From a virus, in IMG/VR virus record IMGVR_UViG_3300008262_000198, positions 1 through 59,575 of that record: a stretch of 59,575 nt of DNA, one strand, 5' to 3'. Shown here piece after piece: positions 24,412 through 28,438 of this stretch. A model generated the notes under the pieces. The model was given only the letters and a program-made list of their open reading frames with translations. It was not told where the DNA came from and searched no databases. A program made the position numbers and the translations under genes. Within the stretch, counting starts at the first letter, position 1. Every line of letters begins with the position of its first letter.

Positions 24412-24657
24412 ATGAAATGTATCAAATCAATTAAGTCAACTAAAAACACCGAAATCGGGGTAATTAAAAGAATTGACGACAAAGAAGCAGAATCAATGGT
24501 TAAATCAGGTTATTGGAAATATGTTCCTAAATCTGAATTTAAAATTAAAAAAGTAAAAGAAGATGAAACATTAAGGGAACAATATCCCGCCAATGTTGAA
24601 GGATCAAAAGAATTTAACAAGGCAAATAAAAAAAATAATAAAAAAGTTTCGAAATAA
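24412..24657 (+). CDS. Small basic protein of unknown function
   Basis: The 81-residue protein has MKCIKSIKSTKNTEIGVIKR followed by RIDDKEAESMVKSGYWKYVPKSEFK, a short beta-rich domain with a conserved-looking G-x-W-x-x-V-P-K-S turn seen in small phage proteins, and a Lys/Asn-rich tail. It is followed by the array 1 promoter. No function can be assigned. Confidence 0.65.
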   Translation: MKCIKSIKSTKNTEIGVIKRIDDKEAESMVKSGYWKYVPKSEFKIKKVKEDETLREQYPANVEGSKEFNKANKKNNKKVSK

Positions 24658-24681
24658 TTTTTTTATTATTTCAAATTTACA

Positions 24682-24689
24682 TATATTTG
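24682..24689 (+). promoter_or_regulatory. Promoter of tRNA array 1 and its leader peptide
   Basis: TATATTTG fits TAnnTTTG and lies 17 nt before the leader ATG at 24707. Confidence 0.65.
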
Positions 24690-24706
24690 CATATATTTAT
24701 AAGACA

Positions 24707-24799
24707 ATGACAAACTTGTTTAACATACTAACGATAGAGAATACACCAAATAATGGTGGTGGGTATGATGTGCCAGTATACAAACAAGTTCGGAGTTAA
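24707..24799 (+). CDS. Leader peptide of tRNA array 1 (attenuator)
   Basis: A 30-codon ORF between a promoter and an intrinsic terminator. Codons 2-25 use Thr (ACA, ACG), Asn (AAC, AAT), Ile (ATA), Leu (CTA, TTG), Glu (GAG), Pro (CCA), Gly (GGT, GGG), Tyr (TAT, TAC), Asp (GAT) and Val (GTG, GTA), plus one Phe. Twenty-two of these 24 are read by tRNAs of the array behind it; the two misfits, TTG and TTT (codons 4-5), lie in an RNA pairing element. The codons AAA to AGT at the end lie over the second pairing element. The product itself is probably not functional as a protein; its translation senses charged tRNAs. It sits in frame within a longer open frame that starts in the preceding gene. Confidence 0.72.
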   Translation: MTNLFNILTIENTPNNGGGYDVPVYKQVRS

Positions 24800-24858
24800 A
24801 AAAATTTATTAAAACAAAATAAACATAAACCCGAACACAAAAAGTTCGGGTTTTTTTT
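24713..24858 (+). promoter_or_regulatory. Transcription attenuator of tRNA array 1
   Basis: Four mutually exclusive segments are visible. Segment 1 AACTTGTTT (24713-24721) pairs with segment 2 AAACAAGTT (24782-24790). Segment 2 also offers GTTCGG (24788-24793) to segment 3 CCGAAC (24831-24836). Segment 3 (AACCCGAAC) pairs with segment 4 GTTCGGGTT (24844-24852), which is followed by eight T: the terminator. A ribosome halted between codons 5 and 24 masks segment 1 and favours the 2:3 antiterminator; a ribosome reaching the stop masks segment 2 and allows termination. This is the trp-operon logic. Confidence 0.7.
24828..24858 (+). terminator. Intrinsic terminator of the array 1 attenuator
   Basis: AACCCGAAC/GTTCGGGTT stem with a 7-nt A-rich loop and T8. 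Confidence 0.9.
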
Positions 24859-24864
24859 GTTAAT

Positions 24865-24880
24865 AGATCTTTGAAATAAT
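24865..24880 (+). promoter_or_regulatory. boxA-like element before tRNA array 1
   Basis: AGATCTTTGAAATAAT directly before tRNA-Pro resembles the GTTCTTTGA(C/A)A elements before the other stable RNAs of this window. Confidence 0.45.
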
Positions 24881-24954
24881 CGGGATGTAGTTCAGTCCGG
24901 TAGAATGCTTGGTTTGGGACCAAGATGTCGTAGGTTCGAATCCTGCCATCCCGA
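24881..24954 (+). tRNA. tRNA-Pro (TGG)
   Basis: Acceptor CGGGATG/CATCCCG, anticodon arm CTTGG-TTTGGGA-CCAAG, T-arm with TTCGAAT; no encoded CCA. First gene of array 1. Confidence 0.96.
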
Positions 24955-24960
24955 CATAAT

Positions 24961-25032
24961 GTCTTCTTAGCTCAACGGTAGAGCAATTGGCTGTTAACCA
25001 ATAGGTTTTAGGTTCGAATCCTAAAGAGGACG
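24961..25032 (+). tRNA. tRNA-Asn (GTT)
   Basis: Acceptor GTCTTCT/AGAGGAC, anticodon arm ATTGG-CTGTTAA-CCAAT, T-loop TTCGAAT. Confidence 0.96.
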
Positions 25033-25037
25033 CAATC

Positions 25038-25119
25038 GCCCCGATGGTGGAATTGGTAGTCACGGCAGACTTAGGATCTGTTGCCTTATGGTGTGAGAGT
25101 TCGAGTCTCTCTTGGGGTA
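25038..25119 (+). tRNA. tRNA-Leu (TAG)
   Basis: Class II; acceptor GCCCCGA/TTGGGGT with wobble ends, anticodon loop CTTAGGA, variable arm, T-arm GAGAG-TTCGAGT-CTCTC. Confidence 0.95.
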
Positions 25120-25128
25120 CATTAAATT

Positions 25129-25201
25129 GGCCGATTAGTTCAGCAGGTTAGAATGCGTGACTTGTAATCATGAGACGACAGTTCGATTCTGTCATTGGCC
25201 T
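25129..25201 (+). tRNA. tRNA-Thr (TGT)
   Basis: Acceptor GGCCGAT/ATTGGCC, anticodon loop CTTGTAA, T-arm GACAG-TTCGATT-CTGTC. Confidence 0.95.
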
Positions 25202-25205
25202 CATA

Positions 25206-25281
25206 AGCGGATTTCGCCTAGTTGGCATGGCACCACACTTCCACTGTGGAATAGGGTCGGTTCGAGACCGTCAATCCGCTC
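25206..25281 (+). tRNA. tRNA-Gly (TCC)
   Basis: Acceptor AGCGGAT/ATCCGCT, anticodon arm CCACA-CTTCCAC-TGTGG, T-loop TTCGAGA. Confidence 0.93.
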
Positions 25282-25326
25282 AGAATTTTTTTTATTCAAA
25301 TATATTTTGTATGTTTGAATTTGTAA

Positions 25327-25409
25327 GGTGTAGTTGAGCAATTGGTTGGCTCGCCGGACTGTAAATCCGGTCCCTTCGGGGCTTGTAGGTTCGAGTCCTA
25401 CCTACACCA
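25327..25409 (+). tRNA. tRNA-Tyr (GTA)
   Basis: Acceptor GGTGTAG/CTACACC, anticodon arm CCGGA-CTGTAAA-TCCGG, long bacterial-type variable arm, T-loop TTCGAGT. Confidence 0.96.
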
Positions 25410-25415
25410 CAAATT

Positions 25416-25487
25416 GCCGCTGTCGTCTAACGGTTAGGACGCGTCCCTTTCACGGACAAAATGCGAGTTCGATTCTCGTCGGTGGTA
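25416..25487 (+). tRNA. tRNA-Glu (TTC)
   Basis: Acceptor GCCGCTG/CGGTGGT with three wobble pairs, anticodon loop CTTTCAC, T-arm CGAG-TTCGATT-CTCG. Confidence 0.94.
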
Positions 25488-25492
25488 CGATT

Positions 25493-25564
25493 GGTCTCAT
25501 AGTTAATCGGCTATAATATTGCCCTGTCACGGCAAAGTGCCGGGTTCGATTCCCGGTGGGACCG
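25493..25564 (+). tRNA. tRNA-Asp (GTC)
   Basis: Acceptor GGTCTCA/TGGGACC, anticodon arm TTGCC-CTGTCAC-GGCAA, T-arm CCGGG-TTCGATT-CCCGG. Confidence 0.95.
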
Positions 25565-25568
25565 CAAA

Positions 25569-25611
25569 CTTCAGGAGTAATTAACCTGAAGATGGAAGGT
25601 TCGAAACTTTC
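25569..25611 (+). other. Orphan tRNA 3'-half-like element
   Basis: Stem CTTCAGG/CCTGAAG with a 9-nt loop is followed by a 3-nt spacer and a perfect 5-bp T-arm (GAAGG-TTCGAAA-CTTTC). There is no D-arm or acceptor 5' strand, so this looks like the right half of a tRNA gene left in the array. Confidence 0.5.
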
Positions 25612-25614
25612 GAT

Positions 25615-25714
25615 TGGCTATGGTGTAATGGGCACACTGGTCCCGTGATTGGCTCGGTTATCGTCGAGTTTCAGTCGGGACCGGGGGATTCAGGTTCAAT
25701 TCCTGATTGGTCAG
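25615..25714 (+). tRNA. tRNA-like gene with an expanded anticodon loop
   Basis: Acceptor TGGCTAT/TTGGTCA (six pairs), a D-arm identical in type to that of tRNA-Arg(ACG), and T-arm TCAGG-TTCAATT-CCTGA are all present. The anticodon stem TGGTC/GACCG encloses a 36-nt loop instead of 7, which folds into its own hairpin (CTCG/CGAG core, extended by CCG/CGG). No anticodon can be read directly. Either it contains a small insertion that must be removed, or it is a decayed or decoy tRNA. Confidence 0.5.
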
Positions 25715-25720
25715 CAAAAT

Positions 25721-25794
25721 GGACCCTTAGCTCAGTAGGTTAGAGCAAATGACTCATAATCATTAGGTGCACGGTTCGAGCCCGTGAGGGTCCA
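25721..25794 (+). tRNA. tRNA with CAT anticodon, probably tRNA-Ile2 (lysidine, reads ATA)
   Basis: Acceptor GGACCCT/AGGGTCC, anticodon arm AATGA-CTCATAA-TCATT, T-arm CACGG-TTCGAGC-CCGTG. The pairs C4-G69 and C5-G68 and the start GGxCCCTTAGCTCAG are like tRNA-Ile2, which TilS modifies, rather than elongator Met. The array 1 leader contains two ATA codons and no internal ATG, which agrees. Confidence 0.85.
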
Positions 25795-25799
25795 CATTT

Positions 25800-25871
25800 A
25801 GTCCTTTAGCTTAGTGGGAAAGCGGTTGTCTTACATGCAACATAGAGTGTGTTCGATTCACACAGGGACTA
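25800..25871 (+). tRNA. tRNA-Val (TAC)
   Basis: Acceptor AGTCCTT/AGGGACT, anticodon arm GTTGT-CTTACAT-GCAAC, T-arm TGTG-TTCGATT-CACA. Confidence 0.94.
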
Positions 25872-25873
25872 CC

Positions 25874-25976
25874 CCCGATATGTATGTGTAAGCAAGAAGC
25901 ATATCATCAGTTGGGATCTTACAGTCCACGAACTGGGGTCCGGTGGGAACCGGGATGAGAGTACCCGAACCTCTCA
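25874..25976 (+). other. Hairpin-rich spacer inside tRNA array 1
   Basis: About 100 nt between tRNA-Val and tRNA-Gly without a tRNA. Four consecutive hairpins are visible: GATATG/CATATC, CAGTT/AACTG with an inner GGGA/TCC, CCGGT-GGGA-ACCGG, and GAGAG/CTCTC. Function unknown. Confidence 0.4.
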
Positions 25977-25979
25977 AAC

Positions 25980-26051
25980 GCAGATATAGCACAATGGTTA
26001 GTGTTCGGCCTTGCCAAGGCTGAGATGCCAGTTCGAATCTGACTATCTGCT
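25980..26051 (+). tRNA. tRNA-Gly (GCC)
   Basis: Acceptor GCAGATA/TATCTGC, anticodon arm CGGCC-TTGCCAA-GGCTG, T-loop TTCGAAT. Confidence 0.95.
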
Positions 26052-26057
26052 CAAATT

Positions 26058-26205
26058 GTACTGTGGTGAAATTGGCAGACACCCCCACTCGTCTCGTGGG
26101 CGTCGACAACGAAATAGGTAAATGGATAAGGGTTGACCACAAGCTAGCTAGCATATTTGTCCTTTACCGAATCGCGACATAGACGGTTCGAATCCTCTCG
26201 GTACA
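26058..26205 (+). tRNA. tRNA-Leu-like gene with an oversized variable region
   Basis: Acceptor GTACTGT/TCGGTAC and a Leu-type D-arm (TGGTGAAATTGGCAGAC) are clear. The next stem, CCCAC/GTGGG, holds the loop TCGTCTC, which lacks the usual T33. About 85 nt of extra structured sequence follows (GTCG/CGAC enclosing GGTAAA/TTTACC) before a weak T-arm around GGTTCGAATCC. At about 148 nt it is roughly 60 nt too long for a class II tRNA. It is the last RNA gene of array 1. Confidence 0.5.
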
Positions 26206-26235
26206 GCATATATTTTTGACAAATAAAAATAGTTT

Positions 26236-26475
26236 ATGACGATCTTAATCGGCATCAATGAATTAGAAGAAGAATTTCAAATACCGTGGAAGATGGGATT
26301 AGTTAATCATTTGGTCATTGATTACGCAGACAACGCAATCTATGGTACATTTGAGAAAAAAGAAGTAATTATTTTTAGGTTCAAAAAATATGGTTGGGTT
26401 TGTGATAATAGATACAATTTATACACACTATCAAGTGGTGAGGCAGGTATCATGATTAACATGAATTCAACATAA
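26236..26475 (+). CDS. Small protein of unknown function
   Basis: The 79-residue product has a beta-rich pattern (NHLVIDYADNAIYGTFEKKEVIIFRFKKYG reads as three strands) and no known motif. It starts 30 nt after array 1 with no terminator between, so it may be co-transcribed and hence under attenuator control. Confidence 0.65.
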   Translation: MTILIGINELEEEFQIPWKMGLVNHLVIDYADNAIYGTFEKKEVIIFRFKKYGWVCDNRYNLYTLSSGEAGIMINMNST

Positions 26476-26499
26476 AATATTTATTAATAACAACATGTT

Positions 26500-26961
26500 A
26501 TGAGAAAATTTAAAACATTATTCGGAATTGAGATTGATAATCTTGCTGAATATATTAAAGAATATATTTCAACAAGAGAAAATGTGGAGATATTAGTTGG
26601 CGCCGATTCTCAAAATTATAGTAATAGAAAAACTATATATGGAGTTGTTATTGCCTTATACACAAAAGGTAAAGGTGCACATGTTTTGTGTTCAAGAGAT
26701 ACTGTTCCAATTGAGAGAAACACATCAACCAGATTACTTACTGAAGTTTGGAAATCAATTGAGACCGCAGAATTTTTAAAAGAAAATGGTTTACCAAAAC
26801 CATTATGGATTGATATTGACTTAAATCCTGATCCGAAATTTAAATCAAATACCGTATTAAGACAAGCGGTTGGTCTTGTTGAAGGTATGGGTTATCAAGT
26901 TAGATATAAACAATTAGGTGCTATGGTAACATACGCCGCAAATCACTTAGTTAGAAATTAA
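26500..26961 (+). CDS. RNase H-like nuclease of the YkuK/DUF458 family
   Basis: The 153-residue protein matches YkuK-type proteins: VEILVGADSQNYSNRKTIYG begins the RNase H fold with the first acidic residue, followed by VVIALYTKGKGAHVL and the later PLWIDIDLNPDPKFKSN, which supplies further acidic residues. The family is predicted to cut RNA, but activity is not established. It lies downstream of tRNA array 1, so a role in RNA turnover or tRNA processing is possible. Confidence 0.83.
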   Translation: MRKFKTLFGIEIDNLAEYIKEYISTRENVEILVGADSQNYSNRKTIYGVVIALYTKGKGAHVLCSRDTVPIERNTSTRLLTEVWKSIETAEFLKENGLPKPLWIDIDLNPDPKFKSNTVLRQAVGLVEGMGYQVRYKQLGAMVTYAANHLVRN

Positions 26962-26996
26962 ATTATACTTTTCTTTGTTTTTACAATATTTATTAT

Positions 26997-27004
26997 TATC
27001 TTTG
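26997..27004 (+). promoter_or_regulatory. Promoter of tRNA array 2 and its leader peptide
   Basis: TATCTTTG with TTG (26975-26977) 19 nt upstream, the canonical Bacteroidota spacing. The leader ATG lies 29 nt downstream. Confidence 0.8.
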
Positions 27005-27033
27005 TAAAACAAAAGATTAAAAAAATAAATTCG

Positions 27034-27135
27034 ATGAAACAGTTCAAACATATTATGTCGTTTATTAGTTGTTCAAAATGGGCAAGTCAGCGTCATATCC
27101 GTATGTCCCGATCTGTTTGTATGAATTTGTGTTAA
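27034..27135 (+). CDS. Leader peptide of tRNA array 2 (attenuator)
   Basis: A 33-codon ORF between promoter and terminator. Codons 2-24 encode only Lys, Gln, Phe, His, Ile (ATT/ATC), Met, Ser, Cys, Trp, Ala and Arg. Every one of these 23 codons is read by an anticodon found in array 2 (TTT, TTG, GAA, GTG, GAT, CAT, TGA/GCT, GCA, CCA, TGC, ACG). The only residues foreign to array 2 (Val, Asn, Leu) come after the pairing element at codons 24-26. Such a composition is very unlikely by chance and points to a sensor of charged tRNA. Confidence 0.78.
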   Translation: MKQFKHIMSFISCSKWASQRHIRMSRSVCMNLC

Positions 27136-27189
27136 AATATTTTAATAAGTAATTCAAAAAAACCTCGGGACAAAATCTCGAGGTTTTTT
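27079..27189 (+). promoter_or_regulatory. Transcription attenuator of tRNA array 2
   Basis: Segment 1 TGGGCA (27079-27084) can pair with TGTCCC (27104-27109) with one bulge. Segment 2 GTCCCGA (27105-27111) is the exact complement of segment 3 TCGGGAC (27165-27171). Segment 3, as part of AACCTCGGGA, pairs with TCTCGAGGTT (27176-27185) to form the terminator followed by T6. Ribosome stalling in codons 2-20 would free segment 2 for the antiterminator. The 1:2 pairing is weaker than in array 1. Confidence 0.65.
27161..27189 (+). terminator. Intrinsic terminator of the array 2 attenuator
   Basis: AACCTCG/CGAGGTT stem with an inner GGA/TCT part and T6; ends 8 nt before tRNA-Ala. Confidence 0.9.
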
Positions 27190-27196
27190 GTTTTAT

Positions 27197-27269
27197 GGGC
27201 TGTCATGTTCCAAGGCTGGCGAAGGACCCTTGCAAGGTCTTTGGGAGATTTCGATTATCTCACGGTCCA
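27197..27269 (+). tRNA. tRNA-Ala (TGC)
   Basis: Acceptor GGGCTGT/ACGGTCC, anticodon arm GGACC-CTTGCAA-GGTCT, T-arm GAGAT-TTCGATT-ATCTC. D-stem only 3 bp. Confidence 0.9.
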
Positions 27270-27275
27270 CATAAT

Positions 27276-27349
27276 GTTCGGGTAGATCAATTGGTGAGAT
27301 CATTCGCCTGATACGCGAAAGGTTGTAGGTTCGAGTCCTACTCCGAACA
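27276..27349 (+). tRNA. tRNA-Ile (GAT)
   Basis: Acceptor GTTCGGG/TCCGAAC, anticodon arm TTCGC-CTGATAC-GCGAA, T-arm GTAGG-TTCGAGT-CCTAC. Confidence 0.95.
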
Positions 27350-27354
27350 CGAAT

Positions 27355-27427
27355 GGTACACAAGCTAACTTAGTAGAAGCATTGGACTGAAAATCCAAGG
27401 GACTTGGAGCGTAACCAAGGTGTACCA
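27355..27427 (+). tRNA. tRNA-Phe (GAA) with a non-canonical T-loop
   Basis: Acceptor GGTACAC/GTGTACC and anticodon arm TTGGA-CTGAAAA-TCCAA are normal. The T-arm stem CTTGG/CCAAG is intact, but its loop is AGCGTAA in place of TTCGANN, so the T54-Psi55-C56 corner is missing. Confidence 0.88.
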
Positions 27428-27435
27428 CAAACATA

Positions 27436-27511
27436 TTCCCTCGTAACTCAATTGGCTAGAGTACCACACTTTTAATGTGGGAGTTTCGAGTTCGAATCTC
27501 GACGGGGGAAC
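27436..27511 (+). tRNA. tRNA-Lys (TTT)
   Basis: Acceptor TTCCCTC/GGGGGAA, anticodon arm CCACA-CTTTTAA-TGTGG, T-arm TCGAG-TTCGAAT-CTCGA. Confidence 0.94.
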
Positions 27512-27514
27512 AAT

Positions 27515-27586
27515 GGTCGGATGGCCGAGTGGATTAGGTGGAGGTCTGCAAAACCTCTTACGTCAGTTCGATTCTGACTCCGACCT
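27515..27586 (+). tRNA. tRNA-Cys (GCA)
   Basis: Acceptor GGTCGGA/TCCGACC, anticodon arm GAGGT-CTGCAAA-ACCTC, T-arm GTCAG-TTCGATT-CTGAC, discriminator T as in Cys tRNAs. Confidence 0.95.
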
Positions 27587-27592
27587 CAAATA

Positions 27593-27667
27593 CACGGGTG
27601 TGGTGAAATTGGTTATCATTTCGGTCTCCAAAACCGACGTTTCAGATTCGAATTCTGACATCCGTGC
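27593..27667 (+). tRNA. tRNA-Trp (CCA)
   Basis: Acceptor CACGGGT/ATCCGTG, anticodon arm TCGGT-CTCCAAA-ACCGA, T-loop TTCGAAT. Confidence 0.94.
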
Positions 27668-27670
27668 AAT

Positions 27671-27743
27671 GGTTCTATGGTGTAATGGATTAGCACACGA
27701 AGCTACGGACTTCGGAGTTTGGGTTCGAGTCCTAATAGAACCA
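27671..27743 (+). tRNA. tRNA-Arg (ACG)
   Basis: Acceptor GGTTCTA/TAGAACC, anticodon arm CGAAG-CTACGGA-CTTCG, T-arm TTGGG-TTCGAGT-CCTAA. Needs A34-to-inosine editing to read all CGN(T/C/A). Confidence 0.95.
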
Positions 27744-27748
27744 CATAT

Positions 27749-27820
27749 TGTTCCGTGATGTAATGGTTAGCATACAAGAATTTGACTCTTGTAGTATAGG
27801 TTCGAGTCCTATCGGAACAT
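27749..27820 (+). tRNA. tRNA-Gln (TTG)
   Basis: Acceptor TGTTCCG/CGGAACA, anticodon arm CAAGA-ATTTGAC-TCTTG, T-arm ATAGG-TTCGAGT-CCTAT. Confidence 0.94.
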
Positions 27821-27826
27821 CATAAA

Positions 27827-27875
27827 GGAGAGGTCGTATAGTGGTTTAGTACAGTAGTCTTGAAAACTACCGCAT
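27827..27875 (+). pseudogene. 5' half of a tRNA-Ser (TGA)
   Basis: An acceptor 5' strand GGAGAGG, a D-arm and a complete anticodon arm GTAGT-CTTGAAA-ACTAC (anticodon TGA) are present, but the sequence then runs straight into tRNA-His; variable arm, T-arm and acceptor 3' strand are absent. The leader peptide of this array uses TCA and TCG, codons this tRNA would read, so a complete gene probably existed, or the half is used in an unknown way. Confidence 0.6.
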
Positions 27876-27878
27876 ATG

Positions 27879-27955
27879 GTGGCCTGAGATGGGTTGGTTA
27901 CATCGTCAGATTGTGGCTCTGAAGAACACGGGTTCGACTCCCGTAGGTCACACCA
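27879..27955 (+). tRNA. tRNA-His (GTG)
   Basis: Acceptor GTGGCCT/AGGTCAC, anticodon arm TCAGA-TTGTGGC-TCTGA, T-arm ACGGG-TTCGACT-CCCGT, encoded CCA. The base before the gene is G, as needed for G-1. Confidence 0.95.
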
Positions 27956-27958
27956 AAA

Positions 27959-28047
27959 GGAGAGTAAACTACGACGGTGAGTAGACATGCCTGCTAAGCA
28001 TTGTGTTCGTTAATTCGGATGAGGTTCGATCCCTCTACTCTCCGCCA
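27959..28047 (+). tRNA. tRNA-Ser (GCT)
   Basis: Class II; acceptor GGAGAGT/ACTCTCC, anticodon loop CTGCTAA, long variable arm, T-loop TTCGATC, encoded CCA. Confidence 0.93.
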
Positions 28048-28050
28048 AAT

Positions 28051-28123
28051 GCCGTGGGTTAGTGGAATACGACTATCTCTCATAAGGATGGAGAACACAG
28101 TTCGAACCTGTGCTACGGTACCA
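28051..28123 (+). tRNA. tRNA-Met, elongator (CAT)
   Basis: Acceptor GCCGTGG/CTACGGT, anticodon loop CTCATAA in a stem TATCT/GGATG, T-arm CACAG-TTCGAAC-CTGTG, encoded CCA. The D-arm is short. The leader of array 2 contains internal ATG codons and no ATA, which supports Met over Ile2. Confidence 0.85.
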
Positions 28124-28166
28124 AAAAAAAGTTTTAAAAAGATTTTGTATTTTAAAAAAGTATTTA

Positions 28167-28191
28167 TATCTTTGTAAAAGTTCTTTAAACA
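28167..28191 (+). promoter_or_regulatory. Promoter with boxA-like element for initiator tRNA
   Basis: TATCTTTG (28167-28174), TTG 19 nt upstream, then GTTCTTTAAACA (28180-28191) just before the tRNA. Confidence 0.78.
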
Positions 28192-28192
28192 T

Positions 28193-28264
28193 CGTGGCGT
28201 GGAGAAGTGGTATCTCACTAGGCTCATAACCTAGGGACCGTTGGTTCGAATCCAACCGCCGCAA
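28193..28264 (+). tRNA. Initiator tRNA-fMet (CAT)
   Basis: The acceptor CGTGGCG/CGCCGCA has the C1-A72 mismatch that defines bacterial initiators. Anticodon arm CTAGG-CTCATAA-CCTAG, D-arm GAGA/TCTC, T-arm GTTGG-TTCGAAT-CCAAC. No CCA. It has its own promoter, so it is not under attenuator control. Confidence 0.93.
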
Positions 28265-28307
28265 CAAAAAAGTTTTAAAAAGATTTTGTTTTTTGAAAAA
28301 CTCTTTT

Positions 28308-28315
28308 TATATTTG
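28308..28315 (+). promoter_or_regulatory. Bacteroidota-type promoter upstream of the large RNA
   Basis: TATATTTG with TTG 19 nt upstream; followed by a hairpin TTCGGT/ACCGAA and a boxA-like GTTCTTAAA at 28346. Confidence 0.7.
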
Positions 28316-28396
28316 TAAAACAATTCGGTAATACACACCGAAAAAGTTCTTAAAAAAAAAGTTTGACAAAAATTTGGAAAGTTGAAAAACACTTCT

Positions 28397-28438
28397 TATC
28401 TTTGTAAAACAATCGGAAACGATAAAGTTCTTTGAAAA
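28397..28438 (+). promoter_or_regulatory. Second promoter plus boxA-like element of the large RNA
   Basis: TATCTTTG (28397-28404) with TTG 20 nt upstream; GTTCTTTGAAAA at 28427-28438 follows within the first 25 transcribed bases. Confidence 0.78.

Noticed and set aside
25858-26154. Minus-strand frame of 98 codons
   Set aside because: It overlaps tRNA-Gly and other RNA structures; coding is implausible.
27034-27135. Leader ORF as a cysteine-type attenuator peptide
   Set aside because: Three Cys codons suggested this first, but two of them lie after the pairing element, and the whole sensing part fits the array 2 tRNA set.
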